DNA of 64,000 bases. Source: Clostridium saccharoperbutylacetonicum N1-4(HMT) (GTDB lineage: Bacteria > Bacillota > Clostridia > Clostridiales > Clostridiaceae). The stretch covers positions 4,773,001 through 4,837,000 of the forward strand of contig NC_020291.1 of the NCBI RefSeq assembly GCF_000340885.1, given 5' to 3'. Positions 18,284 through 27,130 of the stretch are shown in pieces (positions within the stretch are counted from its first letter, which is position 1; each line of letters opens with the position of its first letter). Position numbers and translations under genes: made by a program. Under the pieces are notes generated by a model that saw nothing but the letters and a program-made list of their open reading frames with translations, made no database searches and was not told the DNA's origin.

Positions 18284-18324
18284 AAAAAGCTCAATGCATT
18301 TTAAAATTATACATTGAGCTTTAA
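18284..18324 (-). terminator. Terminator downstream of the ECF S-component gene
   Basis: AAAGCTCAATG paired with CATTGAGCTTT, with TTTTTG following on the minus strand. Confidence 0.75.
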
Positions 18325-18367
18325 AATCTAAGAATATTCTATTATTTATTATAAAAAAAATTCCTTA

Positions 18368-18919
18368 CTATACTGAACTATATTGATGTTTGCTTTTAAA
18401 ATCCCCAAAAACATTATAAATACTTTTCTTACTAGCCTTTGCAACTGCTTTAACTATTGCATAAGCTATGATACTATCTGCTGTATGATGTATTATTGCT
18501 CCAACAACTGTTGTTATCAAAGATATATAAACAGCTGGTCCAAATCCTACAAATGGAATTGTTACTAGCGCTTCTAATATTCCATGAATAGGTGCTGTTA
18601 CAGCTACTGCTTTAACATAACTTTTATATTTTAAAATCATCATTGCCCCAACATATCCAACAATAATATGTGTTGCAGCTCTTGCAACTACAGGTAAAGG
18701 CAATCCAGCCATTAAAAAGCCAATAGTTGAACCTATTCCAACTACAACTGCCACAAATGGTGATATTAACATTGATAACATCATTGGTACATGCGCTGCT
18801 AAAGTTGCTGTATAATATGGTGGAATAACTATTCTTAAGATTCCAAATTGAATAGGAATTATAATTGCCAGTGCTGTAAGCAATCCTGCATATACCATTT
18901 GCCTAATTTTATTATTCAT
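18368..18919 (-). CDS. ECF transporter S component, substrate uncertain (niacin-type possible)
   Basis: 183 residues with about six membrane segments and the ECF S-component pattern: basic start MNNKIRQMVYAGLLTALAIIIP, then AAHVPMMLSMLISPFVAVVVGIGSTIGFLMAG. It would bind a vitamin or related micronutrient and partner a shared EcfT-A-A' energising module encoded elsewhere. The layout resembles niacin transporters (NiaX) and relatives, but substrate prediction is weak. GAGGAGGAAATAATAA precedes the ATG, and an inverted repeat that could be an operator lies just upstream (18946-18965). Single gene with its own terminator. Confidence 0.75.
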   Translation of the reverse strand: MNNKIRQMVYAGLLTALAIIIPIQFGILRIVIPPYYTATLAAHVPMMLSMLISPFVAVVVGIGSTIGFLMAGLPLPVVARAATHIIVGYVGAMMILKYKSYVKAVAVTAPIHGILEALVTIPFVGFGPAVYISLITTVVGAIIHHTADSIIAYAIVKAVAKASKKSIYNVFGDFKSKHQYSSV

Positions 18920-18945
18920 TTATTATTTCCTCCTCTTGTCTTGCT

Positions 18946-18965
18946 GTATATACACTAGTATATAC
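18946..18965. promoter_or_regulatory. Inverted repeat upstream of the ECF gene, possible operator
   Basis: GTATATACACTAGTATATAC is a near-perfect palindrome 27-46 bases before the start codon. The regulator is unknown; I could not match it to a published box with confidence. Confidence 0.4.
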
Positions 18966-19158
18966 CATGCGCACACATAAGTAAATGCTCTATTTAAATA
19001 ATCTTAAGACACATTTTTGCACAATAAATAACTTTTTCTTTTCTAACCATAAACTTGTTTTTATTTCATATAACTTTTATAATAAAACTTAGCATGACTA
19101 TACATGACCTTTACTTATATTATCTTTAAAATTCTTATATTTATTCAAGGAGATTACA

Positions 19159-19962
19159 ATGGAAAAAATACATATACTCGGAACAGGATCAGCCATGGTT
19201 ACAAAATGTTATAATACTTGCTTTACTTTATCAAAGGATGATGAACATTTTCTAGTCGATGCTGGTGGAGGAAATACTATTTTAACTAATTTAGAAAAAT
19301 CAAATATATCCATTACACAAATACATAACATGTTTATATCTCATAATCATAATGATCATATTCTAGGCAGTGTTTGGGTAATTCGTGCAGTCACACAAAG
19401 TATATTAAACGAAAAATATATTGGAAATTTAAATATTTATTGTCACAATGAATCCATTACTGCAATAAAATCAATTTGCTCTTTTGTTTTACAAAAGAAA
19501 TTTTTGAAATTATTCGATTCTAGAATCATTTTTAATGAGATTAATGATGGTTATAAGCTAAAAATATTGGACAGAGAAACTACTTTCTTCAACATTCATA
19601 GCACCAAGGATTTGCAACATGGTTTTAAAACCATACTTAGTAATGGTAAAACACTAACTTTTTTAGGAGATGAGCCCTATAGAGAAACTGTAAAAAATTA
19701 TTGTGAAAGTGTTGATTACTTATTTCATGAAGCCTTTTGCCTTTATTCTCAAAAAGACATCTTTAAACCTTATGAAAAGCATCATGCTACTGCAAAAGAC
19801 GCATGTAAAAACGCTAAAGATTTGAATGTTAAAAATGTTATTTTATATCATACAGAAGATAAAAATTTAGACAATAGAAAAGAACTTTACATTAATGAAG
19901 GACTTAAGGAATTTGATGGTAATATATTTATGCCTGATGATTTAGATATCATAGAATTGTAG
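19159..19962 (+). CDS. MBL-fold metallo-hydrolase, RNase Z-like
   Basis: 267 residues. The metal motif HNHNDH lies near residue 65 (FISHNHNDHILG), with further ligands in STKDLQHG, FLGDEP, LFHEAF and KHHATAKDA, as in tRNase Z and related phosphodiesterases. N-terminal IHILGTGSA is the typical first strand of this branch. It lacks the exosite arm of true RNase Z, so it is more likely a general MBL phosphodiesterase or a small-molecule hydrolase. AAGGAG precedes the ATG. Monocistronic, with a shared terminator toward icd. Confidence 0.8.
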   Translation: MEKIHILGTGSAMVTKCYNTCFTLSKDDEHFLVDAGGGNTILTNLEKSNISITQIHNMFISHNHNDHILGSVWVIRAVTQSILNEKYIGNLNIYCHNESITAIKSICSFVLQKKFLKLFDSRIIFNEINDGYKLKILDRETTFFNIHSTKDLQHGFKTILSNGKTLTFLGDEPYRETVKNYCESVDYLFHEAFCLYSQKDIFKPYEKHHATAKDACKNAKDLNVKNVILYHTEDKNLDNRKELYINEGLKEFDGNIFMPDDLDIIEL

Positions 19963-19966
19963 AAAA

Positions 19967-20008
19967 AAAGAATGTACACTTGAGTAAACCTTTTGTGTAC
20001 ATTCTTTA
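19967..20008. terminator. Bidirectional terminator between the MBL gene and icd
   Basis: Perfect 13-bp stem AAAGAATGTACAC/GTGTACATTCTTT with A and T runs outside it, between convergent genes. Confidence 0.85.
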
Positions 20009-20027
20009 TATTACTTTTATATTATTC

Positions 20028-21236
20028 TTAAAGCATTTCTGTTAATGTAGCTCTAATTGCTTTTATAAAATCAAATGTGTTTAAAGTTTGAATATTATCA
20101 TGTTCTGCAAGTACTGACAAGTCACCTGTCATTTTCCCATCTTCAATAGTTTTTATCGAAGCTTTTTCTAACTTATCCGCAAATTCCACCAACTCTAAAT
20201 TATTATCAAGTTCTCCTCTTTTTCTTAATGCTCCAGACCATGAAAATATTGTTGCTACAGAATTAGTTGATGTTTCCTTACCATTTAAATGACTATAATA
20301 TTGATCCTGCACTGTTCCATGCGCTGCTTCAAATTCATAATTTCCGTCTGGCGAAACTAATACTGAAGACATCATTGCAATTGAACCAAACGCAGCTGCT
20401 ACCATATCACTCATTACATCTCCATCATAATTTTTACAAGCCCAAATAACTCCACCTTCACATTTCATTATATTAGCTACTGCCGCATCTATTAAATTAT
20501 AAACATATTTAATCCCAGCTTCTTCAAATTTTATTTTATATTCATCATCAAATAATTTTTGAAAAATTTCTTTAAAGGTAGTATCATATTTCTTTAATAT
20601 TGTATCTTTGCTTGAGAACCATAAATCTTGCTTAACATCTAATGCAAAATTAAAACAACTTCTTGCAAAATTTTCGATAGAATCGTTTAAATTATGCATT
20701 CCCATGACAACACCAGCTTCTGAAAAGTTGTGTATTAATTCTCTCTTTTCTTCACCATTTTCAGACGTAAGTACAAGTTCACATTTGCTTTTCGCTTCTA
20801 CTATCATTTCTTTAGATTTATAAATATCACCATATGCATGTCTTACTATTGTAATTGGCTTCTTCCATGATCTAACATATGGCTTTACGCAATTAACAAT
20901 GATTGGAACTCTAAAAACAGTCCCCCCTAAAATTGATCTAATAGTACCATTAGGACTTTTCCACATTTCTTTTAAATTATACTCTTCCATTCTTGCTACA
21001 TTTGCTGTAATAGTAGCACATTTTACCCCAACTTTGTGTTTCTTAATAGCTTCTGCAGAATCTATAGTAACTTGATCACAAGTTTCATTTCTGTGCACCA
21101 AACCAAGATCATAGTATTCTGTTTTCAAATCAATAAATGGTTCTAATAATTCCTTTTTAATTTCGCCCCAAACAATTCTTGTCATTTCGTCTCCATCCAT
21201 TTCAACTATTGGATTAGACATTTTTATTTTTTGCAT
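20028..21236 (-). CDS. icd: NADP-dependent isocitrate dehydrogenase, type II (eukaryote-like)
   Basis: 402 residues. Oxidatively decarboxylates isocitrate to 2-oxoglutarate in the cytosol. Motifs are those of the homodimeric type II subfamily: NPIVEMDGDEMTRIVW, KCATITANVARMEEYNLKEMWKSPNGTIRSILGGTVFR (substrate loop), YDGDVMSDMVAAAFGSIAMMSS and FEAAHGTVQDQY. The start ATG has AAGGGGGC upstream. It is separated from the aconitase/citrate permease unit by a plus-strand gene, yet belongs to the same pathway step order (citrate, isocitrate, 2-oxoglutarate), feeding glutamate synthesis by the gltBD/gln genes further along. Citrate synthase is not in the window. Confidence 0.95.
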   Translation of the reverse strand: MQKIKMSNPIVEMDGDEMTRIVWGEIKKELLEPFIDLKTEYYDLGLVHRNETCDQVTIDSAEAIKKHKVGVKCATITANVARMEEYNLKEMWKSPNGTIRSILGGTVFRVPIIVNCVKPYVRSWKKPITIVRHAYGDIYKSKEMIVEAKSKCELVLTSENGEEKRELIHNFSEAGVVMGMHNLNDSIENFARSCFNFALDVKQDLWFSSKDTILKKYDTTFKEIFQKLFDDEYKIKFEEAGIKYVYNLIDAAVANIMKCEGGVIWACKNYDGDVMSDMVAAAFGSIAMMSSVLVSPDGNYEFEAAHGTVQDQYYSHLNGKETSTNSVATIFSWSGALRKRGELDNNLELVEFADKLEKASIKTIEDGKMTGDLSVLAEHDNIQTLNTFDFIKAIRATLTEML

Positions 21237-21597
21237 GTTTTTGCCCCCTTGTATTGCTTATATCCACTTTAATTAGATAATAACATTATACATCACCATT
21301 ATATTTTTTTCAACTTTTTTGCATGATTATTCAATATAACTTGCAAAATTTTAAACTTTTCCTATATTTTCATAACACAAGAGTTGTTTACAACCAATTT
21401 AATGCAACAGCTTTATATTTGCAATTCAATTTTCTCTTTACCGAACAAAAGTTTTTTCACTCTGCATTTATTATGATATAAATTGTTAATTTTTTAGATT
21501 TTATTAAACTTCCAAATCTATAATATATAAATAAAAAAATCTGAAAGATATGATGCAGATTCTTTTCTACATTAATCTTACAGAGTAAGATAGTATA

Positions 21598-21744
21598 TTA
21601 AAATTTTAATTTTTCTCCTTCGAAGTTACTTCCACTAATCATAATTGCACGTAGATACCAAAAATCATTTTCTCCAACCTCAAGCCTTTCAGGACAATCT
21701 ACTTTTAATTCCATAATTAATTCTGCATCTAATTTAGTAATCAT
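21598..21744 (-). pseudogene. Truncated DUF3237-like gene
   Basis: 48 codons: MITKLDAELIMELKVDCPERL, then EVGENDFWYLRAIMISGSNFEGEKLKF and a TAA stop. This aligns by eye with the N-terminal third of DUF3237 proteins (ELRV...GEPLEVG...R.I.PITGG.FEG..L.G), which are normally about 150 residues. AGAAGG precedes the ATG and a terminator-like hairpin follows, so it may still be expressed. No remainder of the domain is visible downstream in any frame. I read it as a decayed gene, but a small functional derivative cannot be excluded. Confidence 0.5.
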
Positions 21745-21798
21745 ATTTTAACCTTCTTTCTTGATTGAAATAATGTTATAATCTCCTCTAAATAAACT

Positions 21799-21840
21799 TT
21801 TATGGTATAGTGTTTTAATCAAAAATCACTATACCATAAA
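21799..21840. repeat. Perfect 14-bp inverted repeat
   Basis: TTTATGGTATAGTG (21799-21812) and CACTATACCATAAA (21827-21840) with a 14-base AT-rich spacer. It lies between the divergent DUF3237-like remnant and the UlaG-like gene. It could be an operator for a dimeric regulator or a transcript hairpin; there is no T run. Confidence 0.7.
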
Positions 21841-22182
21841 GTAATGATTTGATAATGGACTAATCTTTCCTCATATCCTAAAGGCCTCATATTTATTATA
21901 ATATTATCCAATTTCAAAACACTTGTTTTGTCTTCAAAACACTTGTACAACAAAAAATATAATGTTTTAGATTAAAAATTCATTCTATACTTTTATAATC
22001 AATTTTTACGCGTGACTTTATGCTTGCATTGACAAACTTCTTACTATATTCCATAAAATTAAATAACAAAAATACACACTTTGGCATAAATATTGCTTTA
22101 AAATAATAATGGAATCAACTTAATTTTCTAACAGTATCGTCAATCACTTAGAAAGATTAAACTTATTTAGGAGGAAAATTTT

Positions 22183-23196
22183 ATGGAAAAAGAAATCAAT
22201 TCGTTAAACAATGAAACGATAAATAAAAATCAAAAAGTTAAAGCTTCTGAAATTCTTGATAAAGATATGGCTATATCTACTTGGGATGAAAATTCGCTGC
22301 CTTCAGTGCGTATCAAATGGAATGGTTATGCTTTCAATGAAATCAAACTTCCAAATGGTAAAACTATTGTTATAGATCCTTACTATCACAATGTAGATAA
22401 TAAATATGTACTTGATAAAACAAAAACTGCTGCTGATATTGTTGATAGTTGTGACTATGTGCTATTTACACACACTCACTTTGATCACAGCCAAGACTTT
22501 CCATACATATTAAAAAAATACCCATTGGTACCAGTTGTTATGCCTGAATCAGCTATAACTCCATTTAACTATGTCTATGAGATCATGAGTTTAAATTATA
22601 ATGTTCAAGGTGTTTCAAATAATGATAAACTTGAATTTCCTGATTTCACTCTAGAAACCTTCTTAGGAAAACACACAACTAGAAAGGATATATCTAAAGA
22701 TCCTAAAACTATTCCAATTTATTTCAACAAGGATGGAGAATTTGATCCCTTTGTATTTGAATTTTTCGAGACAGGAACTATTGTATTGAACTATAAAATA
22801 ACAACAAAAGAAGGTTTTACTATACTTATTTGGGGTGGACAACTACCATCTGAATATAGAAAATACAATTATTTAGGAACTAATCCTGATTTAATGTTCT
22901 ATCAAATGGCAGCTAATAATCTAGGGGATGGAACAACCTTTAACACTGGTAATAGAGAAAATCCAGTAGCTACTATGCTTGGCGATTTTATAGCTTCTGT
23001 TAATCCTAAAGCAGCTGTACCTTATCATCAAGAAAAATTTAGTATGGATGATCTTAATTCTATTGGCAAGCAATGTGCCGAACGAGGAAATTTAAAAGGT
23101 ACAGCAACTAGCTTTGTTTCACCTAAAACTCATAAATGGTACCGCTTCGCTAAAGATCCATCTAACAATGTAATTGTAACTTCCGTAGAAAAATAA
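22183..23196 (+). CDS. MBL-fold metallo-hydrolase (UlaG-like)
   Basis: 337 residues. The metal motif THTHFDHSQDF near residue 97 gives HxHxDH; other candidate ligands are GKHTT and PYHQEKF. The beta-lactamase-fold core starts at about residue 43 (SVRIKWNGYAFNEIKLPNGKTIVIDPYY), as in UlaG/YtnP-type hydrolases, preceded by about 40 polar residues. Substrate unknown. AGGAGGAAAATTTT precedes the ATG. Single gene in a 2-kb gap between icd and aconitase, ending in a strong bidirectional terminator shared with aconitase. Confidence 0.8.
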   Translation: MEKEINSLNNETINKNQKVKASEILDKDMAISTWDENSLPSVRIKWNGYAFNEIKLPNGKTIVIDPYYHNVDNKYVLDKTKTAADIVDSCDYVLFTHTHFDHSQDFPYILKKYPLVPVVMPESAITPFNYVYEIMSLNYNVQGVSNNDKLEFPDFTLETFLGKHTTRKDISKDPKTIPIYFNKDGEFDPFVFEFFETGTIVLNYKITTKEGFTILIWGGQLPSEYRKYNYLGTNPDLMFYQMAANNLGDGTTFNTGNRENPVATMLGDFIASVNPKAAVPYHQEKFSMDDLNSIGKQCAERGNLKGTATSFVSPKTHKWYRFAKDPSNNVIVTSVEK

Positions 23197-23228
23197 GACT
23201 TATTAATAAAAAAATATAAATATTATGT

Positions 23229-23271
23229 AAAAAGAGCCGTAGCACTAAAAATTAGTGTACGGCTCTTTTTA
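23229..23271. terminator. Bidirectional terminator between UlaG-like gene and aconitase
   Basis: AAAAAGAGCCGTA pairs with TACGGCTCTTTTT, with an inner ACTAA/TTAGT stem. The same design recurs after citX (29556-29592). Confidence 0.9.
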
Positions 23272-23283
23272 ATTATTTATTAA

Positions 23284-25221
23284 CTACAGTAACTTTTTGA
23301 TATAGTTTAATTGACCACCATCTAACAGCACATCTTTTTGTCTATCTGAAAGTGTTGCATAAGCTTCTATTTTTGCATTCTTCGTTTTATTTATAATTAT
23401 AAATTCACCATTTCTAAGTTGATCCTTTGCATTTTCAATAACTAAAACATCATCTTGGCTAATATTGTCATAATCAGATTGATCCTTAAATCTTAATGGC
23501 AATATACCGTAGTTTATTAAATTATCATGATGAATTCTTGCAAATGACTTGGCCAAAATAGCTTTTACTCCAAGATACATAGGTGCAAGTGCTGCATGTT
23601 CTCTAGATGATCCTTGTCCATAATTAACTCCACCAACAACAATTCCGCCATTGTTTTCTTTAGCTCTTTGAGCAAATGCAGTATCTATGCCATTAAACAC
23701 ATATTGAGATATTGCTGGCACATTTGATCTAAGTGGAAGAATTTTCGAACCGGCTGGCATAATATCATCAGTTGTAATATCATCTCCAACTTTCAATAAT
23801 ACTTTACCCCCAATCTCATCTTCCATTTCATCTCTCACTGGTAATGGTCTAATATTTGGTCCTCTTCTTACAACAATATCCTCTGTATTTTCTACTGGTG
23901 CTTGTATCATTCTATCATCTATGATACGCTCTTCTGATTCTTTAACTTCCTTTAATTTCTCTACATTAAATCCGTCTAAATCTCTAGGGTCAGTAATTAC
24001 TCCAGTTATAGCACTAGCTGCTGCAACTTCTGGACTAGCTAAATAAATTTGACCATCAGCAGTTCCACTTCTTCCTATAAAGTTTCTATTGTTTGTTCTT
24101 AGGGATACTCCACCAGATTGAGGCGATTGACCAATTCCAATACATGGTCCACATGCACTTTCTAGAATTCTCGCTCCTGCTGAAATTAATTTTTGAAGTA
24201 TTCCATCTCTAGCTATCATTTCAAAAACTTGTCTTGATCCTGGTGCTATACAAAGACTCACATCAGGATGAACAAACTTTCCATCTAAAATGATTGCAGC
24301 TTTAGCTAAATCTGAATAAGATGAATTCGTACAGCTTCCAATGAATACTTGAGTAACTTTTACATCACTTGCTTCTTTAACTTTAATTACTTTATCTGGC
24401 ATATGAGGCTTAGCAACCATTGCATCTAATTCGTCAAGATTTATTTCAATTAATCCATCATATTCTGCATCATCATCTGCTTTAAGTTCTGTCCAATCAA
24501 CTTCTCTGCATTGAGACTTCATAAATTCATATGTAAGCTTGTCACTTGGGAATATTGATGTAGTAACCCCTAGTTCTGCTCCCATATTAGTTATAGTACA
24601 TCTTTCAGGTATACTTAGTGTTTCTACACCTGGTCCTGTATACTCTATTACTTTTCCTACTCCGTTTTTAACCGTCATTCTTCTTAAAAGTTCTAATATT
24701 ATATCCTTAGCTGCAACACCAGCTCTTAACTGTCCAGTTAATCTGACATTAATTACTTCTGGCATAACTAATGGAAATGGTTGACCTGCCATAGCCATAG
24801 CAACACTCATACCTCCAGCACCTATAGCTATCATTCCCAAAGCACTAGATGTAGGTGTATGACTATCTGATCCTAAAAGAGTTTTTCCTGGTACTGCAAA
24901 TCTTTCTGAATGTACCTGATGACATATTCCATTTCCAGGCCTTGAACAGTGTATACCATATTTTGCAGCAATAGTTTGTAAAAATGCATGATCATCTGCA
25001 TTTTCAAAACCTGTTTGTAAAGTATTATGATCTATATAACTTACCGACACCTCTGTTCTAACTCTTGGAAGTCCTAATGCTTCAAAAGATAAATATGCCA
25101 TTGTACCAGTAGCATCTTGTGTTAATGTTTGATCAATTTTTATTGATATCTCTTCTCCAGCAATCATATTACCTTCTACTAAATGACTTTTTAAAATTTT
25201 TCTAGTTATATTTTCTTTCAT
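23284..25221 (-). CDS. acn: Aconitate hydratase
   Basis: 645 residues, the shorter monomeric aconitase/IPMD-like form. Interconverts citrate and isocitrate with a [4Fe-4S] cluster. Cluster cysteines are seen in FIGSCTNSSYSDL and ESACGPCIGIGQSP. Other landmarks are LLGSDSHTPTSSALGMIAIGAGG, RNFIGRSG, then the C-terminal swivel domain with GDDITTDDIMPAG and YGQGSSREHAA. It lies 145 bases downstream of the CitMHS permease on the same strand, so it is likely cotranscribed from the sigma-54 promoter. Together with icd it can turn imported citrate into 2-oxoglutarate. The ATG is preceded by GAAAGGTAGG. Confidence 0.95.
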   Translation of the reverse strand: MKENITRKILKSHLVEGNMIAGEEISIKIDQTLTQDATGTMAYLSFEALGLPRVRTEVSVSYIDHNTLQTGFENADDHAFLQTIAAKYGIHCSRPGNGICHQVHSERFAVPGKTLLGSDSHTPTSSALGMIAIGAGGMSVAMAMAGQPFPLVMPEVINVRLTGQLRAGVAAKDIILELLRRMTVKNGVGKVIEYTGPGVETLSIPERCTITNMGAELGVTTSIFPSDKLTYEFMKSQCREVDWTELKADDDAEYDGLIEINLDELDAMVAKPHMPDKVIKVKEASDVKVTQVFIGSCTNSSYSDLAKAAIILDGKFVHPDVSLCIAPGSRQVFEMIARDGILQKLISAGARILESACGPCIGIGQSPQSGGVSLRTNNRNFIGRSGTADGQIYLASPEVAAASAITGVITDPRDLDGFNVEKLKEVKESEERIIDDRMIQAPVENTEDIVVRRGPNIRPLPVRDEMEDEIGGKVLLKVGDDITTDDIMPAGSKILPLRSNVPAISQYVFNGIDTAFAQRAKENNGGIVVGGVNYGQGSSREHAALAPMYLGVKAILAKSFARIHHDNLINYGILPLRFKDQSDYDNISQDDVLVIENAKDQLRNGEFIIINKTKNAKIEAYATLSDRQKDVLLDGGQLNYIKKLL

Positions 25222-25366
25222 TATTAATTTCCTACCTTTCGTTAAAGAATATAATATATATCAAACAAATTTGAACATTTAAATTTCAAAACTTGTTTTA
25301 AACTAATTCATATAAAATATTCTGATTTTTTATTTATCAGAAAAGCATATCTTAATCAATTTTCTA

Positions 25367-26677
25367 CTATCTAATAACTCCAAATACAAATCCAATAAGA
25401 ATAACCAAAATATTTGATATTGTTTGTACCGGAACCGCTAACTTACAATATTCTTCAACATCCATTTCTAATAAACTTGCTCCTACATGAGTAGTTGGAG
25501 TTAATGTTGAAGACCCTGTTGCAAAAGCTAAATTAGTTACAAAAGGCGCAATAATTATTATGCCATCTAATCCAAAAGACGCACCAATAGAAATTAAAAG
25601 TGGGTATAGCGAATTGTAAAGTTGATATGGCACAAATCTAATGACAATAACACATAGCGCTAATAAAATCAAATGCATATATCTCGCTAAAAATCCCGGA
25701 AAAATCCATACTATGAATTGAGAAATACCTTTCACCATTCCTGTTGAATTAAAGATACCAACAAAAATTGAAATACCTATTAACATAAGTAATGTATTAT
25801 AAAAAGTATGTCCAGATTTTTCCCATATAGCTTTATAATCCTTTGGTTTTGGATAATTAATCAAAGTAGTAATAAGTGTCGCAAAAATAAACACTATATA
25901 TGAAGGAATCAAGAAATATGATAGTGCGACTACAGATCCAATAAATACAATCAAATTAATCCAAAAAAATTGCGGTCTTTCATTTGATTCCACATTATTT
26001 TTATCAGATTCTATAGTATTCTCTGTACCATCTTCTACTTCCACAAACGCCCCTACTAATTTCTTATGACGCCTTCCAAAATATATCCATTGCAATATAA
26101 TTACTGGAATAAAACATAAAGAAATAGGAAGAACTCGCTGTGATAATTGTAACGGATCTACCTTTGCAAAAACAGACGAATTTGCTATTCCAATTCCCCA
26201 TGGCAAAAAACTCATAGCAGCCACTGTAGTTTGGACAATAATCATAGCAGCTTTTCTATCAAAGTTGAATCTTTTATATAACGATAACATAACTGGGAAT
26301 ACAATTAAATAACATGAAACTGGTGTTGCTGTTGCCATTCCTATCGCAGCTACAATTGTTGTCATAATCATAAGAGTATAAACATTAAATTTACCTCTTG
26401 TTAATTTCATTATTCCCTGAACAATAACATTAAACATACCTGTTTCTGATAATAAAGTAAAATACATCAAACCAAATAACAGCATATATCCTACAGACTT
26501 CATAGTATTATTAGTTTGTTCTATCATAGCATTACTTAAGTCAGTTAATTTAACTCCTAAAAGCAAAGCGCAAATCATTGGAACAACTGCTAATACAAAC
26601 TGAATCGGAATTTTTTTCAAAAATATACATACAATAATAATACATAACATAACAATTGCCATAATTGTTGTTGTCAT
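25367..26677 (-). CDS. CitMHS-family citrate transporter
   Basis: 436 residues, about 11-12 membrane segments, with a central hydrophilic loop (residues 205-235). MTTTIMAIVMLCIIIVCIFL, GLMYFTLLSETGMFN and the C-terminal TGSSTLTPTTHVGASLLEMD are typical of CitMHS proteins, which import citrate complexed with Mg2+ or Ca2+ in symport with protons. AAAGGGGGAATTACC precedes the ATG. It is the first gene after the sigma-54 promoter at 26959-26944, with an untranslated leader of about 255 bases, and is followed by aconitase. The divergent PrpR-type activator is the probable regulator. Whether citrate or another tricarboxylate is the true substrate is inference. Confidence 0.85.
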   Translation of the reverse strand: MTTTIMAIVMLCIIIVCIFLKKIPIQFVLAVVPMICALLLGVKLTDLSNAMIEQTNNTMKSVGYMLLFGLMYFTLLSETGMFNVIVQGIMKLTRGKFNVYTLMIMTTIVAAIGMATATPVSCYLIVFPVMLSLYKRFNFDRKAAMIIVQTTVAAMSFLPWGIGIANSSVFAKVDPLQLSQRVLPISLCFIPVIILQWIYFGRRHKKLVGAFVEVEDGTENTIESDKNNVESNERPQFFWINLIVFIGSVVALSYFLIPSYIVFIFATLITTLINYPKPKDYKAIWEKSGHTFYNTLLMLIGISIFVGIFNSTGMVKGISQFIVWIFPGFLARYMHLILLALCVIVIRFVPYQLYNSLYPLLISIGASFGLDGIIIIAPFVTNLAFATGSSTLTPTTHVGASLLEMDVEEYCKLAVPVQTISNILVILIGFVFGVIR

Positions 26678-26781
26678 TGGTAATTCCCCCTTTTTTTAAG
26701 TAATTCAACTATTTGCCTTCGGTTCTATCTACTAACTCGTATGTGTATAACAATATTATTAATATAACAAGTTGTACACCA

Positions 26782-26804
26782 ACTTTCGATACTTTATCGA
26801 AAGT
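26782..26804. promoter_or_regulatory. Perfect inverted repeat in the citMHS leader
   Basis: ACTTTCGATA and TATCGAAAGT, with a 3-base centre, 105-130 bases before the citMHS start and downstream of the sigma-54 promoter. It could be a regulator binding site or a leader hairpin. Confidence 0.5.
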
Positions 26805-26943
26805 ATAATTTTAGTAGATTTATTTACTATTATTTTTACTTCTATATAATCCCACCCACTTTTCTAACATTAGTAATTAACTTCAAAATAATAAACGTTT
26901 TCCTCTAACGCCCATTCATTTTTTACTATACTAAAATTTATAT

Positions 26944-26959
26944 AGCAAGATTAATGCCA
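26944..26959 (-). promoter_or_regulatory. Sigma-54 (-24/-12) promoter of citMHS-acn
   Basis: On the minus strand TGGCAT-TAATC-TTGCT has the invariant GG and GC exactly ten bases apart, deviating from TGGCAC-N5-TTGCW by one base. A divergently encoded sigma-54 activator starts 170 bases away, and the first downstream gene is citMHS. No upstream activator site is obvious to me in 26960-27130. Confidence 0.75.
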
Positions 26960-27130
26960 ACTTTCTGGTCTCTATATAAATAAACTTTCACATAGATAAA
27001 TCAAAGCTTTTTCAGTTCAATATTTTATTATTTCGTGTTCATTGTGTTTCCTTTTATAAACAATATTTGATTTTTCGAAATAAATGTTTTAAAATACAAA
27101 TATATCTATAGAAATCGGAGTGGTATATTC

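Larger units (their letters stand above)
21237..22182. other. Long intergenic region between icd and the UlaG-like gene
   Basis: 946 AT-rich bases. Apart from the small DUF3237-like frame (21744-21598), its terminator-like hairpin (AATCTG with CAGATTTTTTT, about 21530-21570) and the large inverted repeat at 21799-21840, I see no other gene or RNA motif. Confidence 0.5.

Noticed and set aside
25367..26677. Classification of the permease as TRAP, GntP or DctM
   Set aside because: The C-terminal TGSSTLTPTTHVGASLLEMD and overall layout fit CitMHS better; no TRAP partners are adjacent.
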